Assembly (NCBI GenBank): GCA_044508215.1
Contig: JBIQID010000028.1
Coordinates: 1 to 24,866, forward strand
Reading direction: 5' to 3'
Source of the DNA: JAEZFI01 sp044508215
GTDB taxonomy: Bacteria; Actinomycetota; Acidimicrobiia; Acidimicrobiales; Microtrichaceae
Length of the DNA stretch: 24,866 nucleotides
Of the stretch, positions 19,289-24,866 are shown in pieces (the stretch's first letter is position 1; each line of letters starts with the position of its first letter). The position numbers and the translations under genes are program-made. Under the pieces are notes generated by a model. That model searched no databases. It was not told the origin of the DNA and was given only the letters and a program-made list of their open reading frames with translations.

Positions 19289-20040
19289 CGGTCGACTTCG
19301 AGCACTTCGGGCTCGAACCGGGCCACCTGGTGCTCGACATGGGGTGCGGCGCCGGTCGCCACGCGTTCGAGGCGCTCCGGCGCGGCGCGCGGGTGGTGGC
19401 GTTCGACTACTCCTTCGACGAGCTGGTGGACGTCCGCAAGCTCTTCTGGGCCATGGGCGACGCGGGAGAGGTGCCCCCGGGCGGCGAGTCGCTGCCGGTG
19501 CGGGGCGACGCCCTTCGCCTGCCCTTCGCGGATGGCACGTTCGACCGGATCATCGCCTCGGAGGTGCTCGAGCACATCTCCGACGACGAGGGAGCGATCT
19601 CCGAGCTGTTCCGGGTGCTGAAGCCGGGCGGCTGGATCGCCGTGACGGTCCCCTCGTGGCTGCCGGAGAAGGTCTGCTGGTGGCTGTCGGCCGAGTACCA
19701 CGCGCCGCTCGCCGAAGGCGGCCACGTCCGGATCTACACCGAGGACCAGCTGCGTGCGAGGTTGAGCTCCGGGGGCTTCCGCCCCGGCGGCTCTCACCAC
19801 GCCCACGCGCTGCACAGCCCCTACTGGTGGCTGAAGTGCGCGGTGGGCCCCACGAACGACTCACACCCGCTCGTCCGCGCCTACCACCGACTGCTCGTGT
19901 GGGACATCTCCAAGGCGCCGGCGGTCACGAGGGTCACCGAACGGGTCCTCAACCCGATCCTCGGCAAGAGCGTGGTGGTCTACGCCGCCAAGCCCGCCGA
20001 GCAAGCCGCGGAGGAGAAGCCCACCAGTGTGGCTGCGTGA
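19282..20040 (+). CDS. Class I SAM-dependent methyltransferase (Methyltransf_11 type)
   Basis: A 252-aa methyltransferase with a Rossmann fold. Motif I is LVLDMGCGAGRHAFE (16-30), then LRLPFADGTFDRIIASEVLEHISDDEGAISELFRVLKPGGWIAVTVPSW, the usual post-I to motif III pattern. The start is GTG 19282, which gives VLTVDFEHFGLEPG; TTG 19285 is an alternative. It overlaps the GT4 gene by 7 nt and the next gene by 14 nt, so the three are one transcript. The likely substrate is a small molecule, sugar or lipid linked to the glycosyltransferase product. DNA or rRNA is less likely, since no such signature is present. Confidence 0.88.
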   Translation: MLTVDFEHFGLEPGHLVLDMGCGAGRHAFEALRRGARVVAFDYSFDELVDVRKLFWAMGDAGEVPPGGESLPVRGDALRLPFADGTFDRIIASEVLEHISDDEGAISELFRVLKPGGWIAVTVPSWLPEKVCWWLSAEYHAPLAEGGHVRIYTEDQLRARLSSGGFRPGGSHHAHALHSPYWWLKCAVGPTNDSHPLVRAYHRLLVWDISKAPAVTRVTERVLNPILGKSVVVYAAKPAEQAAEEKPTSVAA

Positions 20041-21097
20041 CATCGACGACATCGTGACGGCCGAGTCCCTCACCGGGACCGTCGACCACATCGCTGCGAT
20101 CCAGCTGCCGTCGGGGATGATCCCCTGGTCCCCGGGCGCGCACGCCGACCCGTGGAACCACAGCGAGGCCGTGATGGCGCTCGCGCTGGGCGGGCGGCGG
20201 GCCGAAGCCGAACGTGGCCTCGAGTGGCTGGTCGCCACCCAACGCCCGGACGGAGCGTGGCACCAGTACTACCTCGCCGACCGGGTGGAGCAGGACAAGC
20301 TCGACGCCAACTGCGTGGCCTACGTGGCCACCGCCGTGTGGCACCACTGGCTGCTGCACGGCGACCGCGGCCTCATCGAGGAGATGTGGCCGGTGGTCGA
20401 GCGGGCGCTCGACTTCGTGCTCGACCTGCAGACCCCTCGCGGCGAGATCCTCTGGGCCCGCCATGCGGACGGGACCCCCTGGAGCTTCGCCCTGCTCACG
20501 GGTTCGTCGTCGATCTGCCACAGCCTCCGCTGCGGGATCGCCCTCGCCGAGGCGCTGGGGCACGAGCGCCCCGACTGGGAGCTGAGCGCGGCGATGCTGG
20601 CCCGGGTGATCCGTGAGGAGCCCGACGCCTTCGCCCCGAAGCACCGCTGGGCGATGGACTGGTACTACCCGGTCCTCACCGGCATCGTGGGAGGCGAGGC
20701 CGGTCGGCAGCGCCTCGACGAGCGCTGGGATGCGTTCGTCATGGACGGCAAGGGCGTCCGCTGCGTCTCGGACCGTCCGTGGGTGACCGCCGCCGAGACG
20801 TGCGAGGCGACGCTCGCCTGCCTGGCCGTCGGCGAACGTGATCGGGCCGAGCAGCTGTTCCGCTGGGCGCAGACGCTCCGCGAGCCGTCCGGCGCGTACT
20901 GGACCGGCATCGTGTACCCCGAGGAGGTGCACTTCCCGGGCCAGGAGCAGTCGACGTACACCGCTGCCGCGGTGGTGCTCGCGGCCGACGCCCTGACCGG
21001 AGCGAGCCCTGCCAGCCACCTCTTCGTCGACCACGACCGCCTGCCTGCCCTCATCGACACGCAGGCCGACGCGGTCGCCGAGCACGGCGCCGACTGA
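20027..21097 (+). CDS. Alpha/alpha-toroid protein (prenyltransferase/terpene-cyclase or glycosidase-like)
   Basis: A 356-aa, mostly helical protein. It carries recurring turn motifs of the type Q-x-P-x-G: QLPSGMIPW (26-34), QRPDGAW (72-78), LQTPRGEILW (134-143) and LREPSGAYW (284-292). Such turns end helices in alpha/alpha-barrel proteins (squalene-cyclase repeats, and some glycosidases). Many aromatic and acidic residues (DPWNHSEAV, DWYYPVL, PWVTAAETCEA) could line a central cavity. There is no signal peptide. The DIDD at residues 5-8 is at the N-terminus and is not taken as a cyclase motif. GTG 20027 has GGAG upstream, and the gene overlaps its neighbours at both ends. Related proteins are, to my memory, often labelled prenyltransferase, but I would not assign a reaction. 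Confidence 0.75.
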   Translation: MWLRDIDDIVTAESLTGTVDHIAAIQLPSGMIPWSPGAHADPWNHSEAVMALALGGRRAEAERGLEWLVATQRPDGAWHQYYLADRVEQDKLDANCVAYVATAVWHHWLLHGDRGLIEEMWPVVERALDFVLDLQTPRGEILWARHADGTPWSFALLTGSSSICHSLRCGIALAEALGHERPDWELSAAMLARVIREEPDAFAPKHRWAMDWYYPVLTGIVGGEAGRQRLDERWDAFVMDGKGVRCVSDRPWVTAAETCEATLACLAVGERDRAEQLFRWAQTLREPSGAYWTGIVYPEEVHFPGQEQSTYTAAAVVLAADALTGASPASHLFVDHDRLPALIDTQADAVAEHGAD

Positions 21098-21398
21098 TGC
21101 GTGCTGCGGGGCGTTCGCTGCGTCGCGCACCTTCTGCCGCCGGTGCCGGGCGGGCGCTCTTGGTGCTGGCGGTGCTCGTGATGTCGCTGGGCTGGTCCAC
21201 CGCGGTGGCCGGCGCACAGGACGGCTCCACGGAGATCACCACCACGACTGCACCGGTGGCGGGCGTGCCCGCGCCGGACATCGTCCCCAAGCCAAACAGC
21301 GGCCGGCCCCCCGAGTCGGCGACCGACCCAGGCGGCTGGGCTCAGTACGCCGTGATGTTCGGGATCATCGGCGGACTGGGCCTCATCGTGCTGCTGGT
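21097..21398 (+). CDS. Small exported membrane protein, 3' end lost in the gap
   Basis: About 100 residues are visible before the N run. ATG 21097 shares one base with the previous stop (TGATG). An Arg-rich start and hydrophobic stretch (ALLVLAVLVMSLGWSTAVAGA) look like a signal peptide ending near AGAQ. A Thr/Pro-rich segment follows, then a membrane segment (YAVMFGIIGGLGLIVLLV) that runs into the gap. The topology would be an outside N-terminal part with a cytoplasmic tail. I do not recognise the family. As fourth gene of the chain, it may anchor or export the glycosylated product. Confidence 0.65.
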
Positions 21399-21498
21399 NN
21401 NNNNNNNNNNNNNNNNNNNNNNNNNNNNNNNNNNNNNNNNNNNNNNNNNNNNNNNNNNNNNNNNNNNNNNNNNNNNNNNNNNNNNNNNNNNNNNNNNN
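21399..21498. other. Scaffold gap of exactly 100 N
   Basis: A placeholder gap. Unlike the first one, the flanks share no visible overlap, so the true size is unknown. It removes the 3' ends of two convergent genes. Confidence 0.95.
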
Positions 21499-22088
21499 GC
21501 GACCTCGACGAACCGGCGCGACTCCAGCGCCCGCAGGTAGATCTCGTACGGCGGGCGGCCACCGTCGGCGGGGTCCGGGAAGACGTCGTGGATGGCGAGC
21601 AGGCCGTTCAGCGCCACGTGTGGCGTCCACATCTCGTAGTCACGGTGGGCCGGCTCCTCGCCGTGGCCGCCGTCGATGAACAGCAGCGCCAGCGGCGCCG
21701 ACCAGTAGCGGGCGAGCGTCGGCGAGTCGGCCACCACCGCCACGACGGACTGCTCGAGGCCGGCGTCGTGGACGGTCCGCCGGAAGATCGGCAGCGTGTC
21801 CATCTTCCCCACCTCGGGGTCGACGAGGTCGGGCTCGTGCCACTCCCACCCCGGCTGGTTCTCCTCGGAGCCCCGATGGTGGTCGACCGCGAAGAGCACC
21901 ACGTCGCCCTCCCGGGCCGCCGACCCGAGGTAGATCGCGGACTTCCCGCAGTAGCTCCCGATCTCGAGGAGCGGCGAGCCGGGCACCCGGTCGACGGCGT
22001 CGCACGCCGCCTCGTGCAGCGCCAGCCCTTCGTCGGGCGGCATGAACCCTCGGGCCGCCTCGGCGGCGGCCTGCAGCGCAGCGTCCAT
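21499..22088 (-). CDS. Class I SAM-dependent methyltransferase (Methyltransf_24-like), C-terminus lost in the gap
   Basis: About 196 residues are visible. The SAM-binding motif is SPLLEIGSYCGKSAIYLG, followed by VVLFAVDHHRGSEENQPGWEWHEPD and the strand LALLFIDGGHGEEPAHRDYEMWTPHVALNGLLAIHDVF. The phrase LLFIDGGH with a following Asp is typical of sugar or small-molecule O-methyltransferases of the Methyltransf_24 and TylF/cephalosporin-hydroxylase-related groups. ATG 22088 shares one base with the stop of the GtrA gene upstream (TGATG), so both lie on one minus-strand transcript. It faces the GT4 cluster across the gap and may act in the same pathway, but that is inference. Confidence 0.82.
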
Positions 22089-22693
22089 CAGATCGGGAGG
22101 TCTGCGTGCAGCTCGTCGATCTCGTCGGGCGTCGGCTCCTCGCCGTGCTGCGTGACCTTGAAGATCCACTTGTCCAGCACCAGGAACCGACCCACCCACA
22201 CCACGCCGAAGCCGGCCAGCTGGGCGAAGAACACCGCCACGGCCTTCACGAGGTCGCCGCGCTCGTGGACGGCCTGCTCCACGAAGTAGGTGAACGAGGT
22301 GGCGAACCCGACTCCGAGCATCGCCGCCACCCAGAACACCGCGATCTGCGTGCGCAGCTTGTCGGCGGTCGTGTCGCGCCACACGAAGTGCTTGTTCGCG
22401 AAGAAGTTCGGGAGCGTGAGGATCACCGCGGACGTGATGCTCGCCGCGGTGAAGCTGTTCTTCATGTCGAACGTGCGGGAGAAGGTGAAGCCCAGCACCT
22501 GGATCAGGATCTGCCCGAGGGGGACGAAGACGAGCGACACCCCGGCGTAGCGCAGCAGCTTGCGGAACTGCTTCGACTCGAGCCGATCCTCGATGAGGCG
22601 CAGGCCGGGGAGGTGCATGACCTTCTGCATCCTCGGGCTCTGCCAGAGCCGGTACAGCCAGCTGGACGCGGCAGGTACCTCGGTTTCCGTCAC
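22088..22693 (-). CDS. GtrA-family membrane protein
   Basis: A 201-aa protein with four predicted membrane segments (about 47-69, 82-103, 116-139 and 151-175), the GtrA plan. GtrA proteins are thought to help move polyprenyl-phosphate-linked sugars across the membrane for cell-surface glycans. The motif PNFFANKHFVWRD (95-107) between segments 2 and 3 resembles the family N-x-x-x-x-x-x-F-x-W pattern. A cytoplasmic N-terminal extension of about 45 residues precedes segment 1. The start is GTG 22693, 6 nt after a TAGGCT hexamer. The methyltransferase gene follows with a 1-nt overlap. With GT4 nearby, this supports a lipid-linked sugar pathway. Confidence 0.87.
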   Translation of the reverse strand: MTETEVPAASSWLYRLWQSPRMQKVMHLPGLRLIEDRLESKQFRKLLRYAGVSLVFVPLGQILIQVLGFTFSRTFDMKNSFTAASITSAVILTLPNFFANKHFVWRDTTADKLRTQIAVFWVAAMLGVGFATSFTYFVEQAVHERGDLVKAVAVFFAQLAGFGVVWVGRFLVLDKWIFKVTQHGEEPTPDEIDELHADLPI

Positions 22694-22699
22694 CGAGCC

Positions 22700-22705
22700 A
22701 GCCTA
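22700..22705 (-). promoter_or_regulatory. Putative -10 hexamer of the gtrA operon
   Basis: On the minus strand, TAGGCT matches TANNNT and ends 6 nt before GTG 22693, again consistent with a leaderless message. The 73-bp spacer to tesB must also hold the tesB promoter. The best candidate there is CACACT (22755-22760), 6 nt before the tesB ATG, which lacks the first T. Confidence 0.4.
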
Positions 22706-22766
22706 TCGACGGGCCGCTGCCGGATGAGCATCACGGCGTGGTCTCCTGGCGGGCCACACTGGCGAG

Positions 22767-23627
22767 ATGGACCAGAAGGCGGTGGACTCGCTCGTGGAGC
22801 TCCTGGACCTCGAGCGGATCGAGGTGGGCCTGTTCCGTGGACGCTCGCCCGACGAGCACCGCCAGCGGGTGTACGGAGGTCAGGTGGCGGGTCAGGCGCT
22901 CGTCGCGGCGACCAGGACCGTGGACGCGCCGCACAGCGTGCACTCGCTCCACGCCTACTTCCTCCGCCCGGGCGACCCGACCGCCCCGATCGTGTACCAG
23001 GTCGACCGGGTCCGCGACGGGAGGAGCTTCACGACACGCCGGGTGCTGGCCGTGCAGCACGGTCGACCGATCTTCGGGCTCTCCGCCAACTTCCACGGTG
23101 TGGAGGAGGGCTTCGAGCACCAGATGGACATGCCGACGGGGTTGGAGGACCCGGAGGACCTCCCCGACTTCCACGAGCGGATGCGGCCGTGGAAGGAGCA
23201 GATGGGCGACTGGTACACGCGGCCTCGGGCGATCGACACCCGCTACTGCGACTGGACGCCTCCCGACGACCGGACGCCGCGGCCCCCGTACGCGAACGTC
23301 TGGTTCCGGGCGAACGGTACCCTCCCCGACGATCCGGTGCTCCACGCGTGCGTGGTCACCTACGCATCCGACATGACGGTGCTCGACACGTCGTTGCAGC
23401 CCCACGGCGGCAGCGGCCTGGGGGAGGTGTTCATGGCGAGCCTCGACCATGCGATGTGGTTCCATCGGCCGTTCCGCGCCGACGAGTGGCTGCTCTACGC
23501 CCAGGATTCGCCCTCGGCGTCGGGCGGACGCGGGCTGGGGCGCGGTTCGATCTACCGACGGGACGGCACCTTGGTGGTCTCGGTGGTGCAGGAGGGCGTG
23601 ATCCGGCCGATGCGGGAGACGTCGTGA
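22767..23627 (+). CDS. tesB: Acyl-CoA thioesterase II
   Basis: A 286-aa double hot-dog enzyme that hydrolyses acyl-CoA to free acid and CoA. The first hot-dog has RVYGGQVAGQALVAATRTV and HSLHAYFLRPGD. The second has YASDMTVLDTSLQPHG, MASLDHAMWFHRPFRADEWLLY and VVSVVQEGVIR. The catalytic set is Asp202, Ser225 (Thr in E. coli TesB, a common exchange) and Gln275. The length matches the family. ATG 22767 has no Shine-Dalgarno and lies 6 nt after CACACT. Its stop shares one base with the next start. It is divergent from gtrA and probably has a general role in acyl-CoA or beta-oxidation balance. Confidence 0.94.
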   Translation: MDQKAVDSLVELLDLERIEVGLFRGRSPDEHRQRVYGGQVAGQALVAATRTVDAPHSVHSLHAYFLRPGDPTAPIVYQVDRVRDGRSFTTRRVLAVQHGRPIFGLSANFHGVEEGFEHQMDMPTGLEDPEDLPDFHERMRPWKEQMGDWYTRPRAIDTRYCDWTPPDDRTPRPPYANVWFRANGTLPDDPVLHACVVTYASDMTVLDTSLQPHGGSGLGEVFMASLDHAMWFHRPFRADEWLLYAQDSPSASGGRGLGRGSIYRRDGTLVVSVVQEGVIRPMRETS

Positions 23628-24866
23628 TGCGGCGCCGGACGATCGCCGTCCTGCTGGCCGTGACCTGCCTGGCCGCCGTGGCGGCATGCGGGGACGACGA
23701 CTCGGGCGCTCCTGAGCCGGCGGCGACGACCGTCGTGCAGACCACGCCCCCTCCGTCCACGACGGCACCGACGACGACCCGGGCGGCCGGTGACGGCGAC
23801 GTCGAGCTCACCTCGACAGAGATGGTCCGCGACCTCGACCAGCCCGTCGCCATGACCGCCGTGCCGGGCCGCGAGGAGATGTTGGTGGTCGAGCAGGCCG
23901 GACGCCTGCTGCGGGCCCGCATCGTCGGCGATCGCTTCGAGGTCGACGCCGAGCCGGTCCTCGACCTCACCGACCGCATCGAGTCACGGGGGAACGAGCA
24001 GGGCCTCCTGGGCGTGGCGGTCTCCCCCGACGGCACGATGCTCGTCCTCGCCGGCACCTTCCGAGACGCCGACCACCGGGGCGGGATGAGCCGCGTGATC
24101 CGGTGGGCGATGACCGACGGCGTCTTGGATCCCGCCTCCGAGACCGTCCTCCTCTCGCAGCCGCAGCCCCACGCGAACCACAACGGCGGCCACGTGGCGT
24201 TCGGGCCGGACGGGATGCTCTACATCGGGTTCGGCGACGGTGGCGACCAGGACGACCCGGACGGTCACGGCCAGCGCACCGACACGTTGCTCGGGGCGAT
24301 CCTGCGCATCGACGCGGCACGCAGCACGGCCGGACAGCTGGCGATCCCCGAGGACAACCCGTTCGTCGGCGTCGCCGGCGCCCGGGCCGAGCTCTGGTCC
24401 GTCGGGCTGCGCAACCCCTGGCGCTTCTCGTTCGATCCGGAGACCGGTGACCTCTGGATCGGCGACGTCGGCGGCTCGCTGTGGGAGGAGGTCGACCACG
24501 CCCCCGCAGCCGATGGTCGCGGCCGTGGCGTGAACTACGGGTGGCAGCTGCGTGAAGGCGCCCACGACACCGGTCGGCGCGGCGACCGGAGCGACCTGGT
24601 CGATCCGGTGCTCGAGCTCTCGCACGACGACGGCTACTGCTCCGTGATCGGCGGCTACGTCTCACGTGACCCCCGCATCCCCGAGCTGTGGGGCAGCTAC
24701 GTGTTCACCGACGCATGCCGCGGGGAGGTCCACGTGGCCACCGACGGGCAGGTCCGGGTGCACGAGCAGATCCGCACCTACGGAGCGACGACGTTCGCGA
24801 CGGGCCCCGGGGGCGAGCTCTACCTGGCGGCGCTGACCGGCGACATCATCCGCATCGACCCCGCCG
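23627..24866 (+). CDS. PQQ-dependent sugar dehydrogenase-like lipoprotein, cut by the window end
   Basis: 413 complete codons are visible and the frame is still open at the edge. It opens with a lipoprotein signal (MRRRTIAVLLAVTCLAAVAAC, lipobox VAAC, Cys21), then a Thr/Pro-rich tether (to about residue 55), then a six-bladed beta-propeller. Landmarks of the soluble glucose/aldose dehydrogenase family are NEQGLLGVAVSPDG (123-136), HNGGHVAFGPDGMLYIGFGDGG (185-206) with candidate catalytic His185, LWSVGLRNPWRFSFDPETGDLWIGDVG (256-282) and VNYGWQ. It would oxidise a sugar outside the membrane if PQQ is bound; no PQQ synthesis gene is seen here. ATG 23627 overlaps the tesB stop (TGATG). Some family members lack sugar oxidation, so the substrate is open. 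Confidence 0.88.
   Translation, partial: MRRRTIAVLLAVTCLAAVAACGDDDSGAPEPAATTVVQTTPPPSTTAPTTTRAAGDGDVELTSTEMVRDLDQPVAMTAVPGREEMLVVEQAGRLLRARIVGDRFEVDAEPVLDLTDRIESRGNEQGLLGVAVSPDGTMLVLAGTFRDADHRGGMSRVIRWAMTDGVLDPASETVLLSQPQPHANHNGGHVAFGPDGMLYIGFGDGGDQDDPDGHGQRTDTLLGAILRIDAARSTAGQLAIPEDNPFVGVAGARAELWSVGLRNPWRFSFDPETGDLWIGDVGGSLWEEVDHAPAADGRGRGVNYGWQLREGAHDTGRRGDRSDLVDPVLELSHDDGYCSVIGGYVSRDPRIPELWGSYVFTDACRGEVHVATDGQVRVHEQIRTYGATTFATGPGGELYLAALTGDIIRIDPA

Noticed and set aside
20039..20050. DIDD at residues 5-8 of the toroid protein as a class II cyclase DxDD motif
   Set aside because: The catalytic DxDD of cyclases lies deep in the protein, not at the extreme N-terminus, and the surrounding residues do not match.

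Overview
The window is 24.9 kb of very GC-rich DNA with the codon bias of a high-GC actinobacterium. Several traits point to Actinobacteria: a linked lhr-nei2 pair, an actinobacterial-type HelD, a coproporphyrin-type late heme operon (hemE-cpfC-cgoX), and start codons placed 6-8 nt after TANNNT hexamers, as in leaderless transcripts. I favour an Acidimicrobiia-like lineage, but that is an inference. Two runs of exactly 100 N mark scaffold joins, so this is probably a draft or metagenome-derived assembly. No rRNA, tRNA, CRISPR array, transposase or phage gene was seen.

Left part (1-3073): a repeat-bearing spacer, then a ketosteroid-isomerase homologue on the minus strand. Divergent from it is a two-gene unit: a beta-class SPPY DNA methyltransferase with an extra C-terminal domain, followed 1 nt later by an unfamiliar 357-aa protein that could be a restriction endonuclease. 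This pair is the best candidate for an undescribed system.

Minus-strand block (3055-10600): helD, lhr and nei2 are tightly packed, with an ATGA overlap and then a 5-nt gap, and read as one transcript for RNA-polymerase rescue and DNA repair. A perfect 34-bp palindrome sits inside the lhr reading frame.

Plus-strand block (10656-15590): hemE, cpfC, cgoX and an lnt-like gene are chained by 4-nt stop/start overlaps. The heme genes take uroporphyrinogen III to coproporphyrinogen III, oxidise it to coproporphyrin III and insert iron. The coproheme decarboxylase (ChdC/HemQ) is not in the window. The Lnt homologue has Ser where the catalytic Cys is expected. A scaffold gap follows directly; its two flanks are identical over 55 bp, so it is probably not a real gap.

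Middle (15694-17848): a secreted protein with two globular parts joined by a Thr-rich repeat linker, convergent with dtd.

Right part (17957-22693): a plus-strand chain of a GT4 glycosyltransferase, a SAM methyltransferase, an alpha/alpha-toroid protein and a small exported membrane protein runs into the second gap. A second methyltransferase and a GtrA-family protein converge on the gap from the other side. Together they look like a pathway that builds or modifies a lipid-linked glycan; the substrate is unknown. Divergent from gtrA are an acyl-CoA thioesterase II gene (tesB) and, overlapping by 1 nt, a PQQ-sugar-dehydrogenase-like lipoprotein that is cut by the window end.
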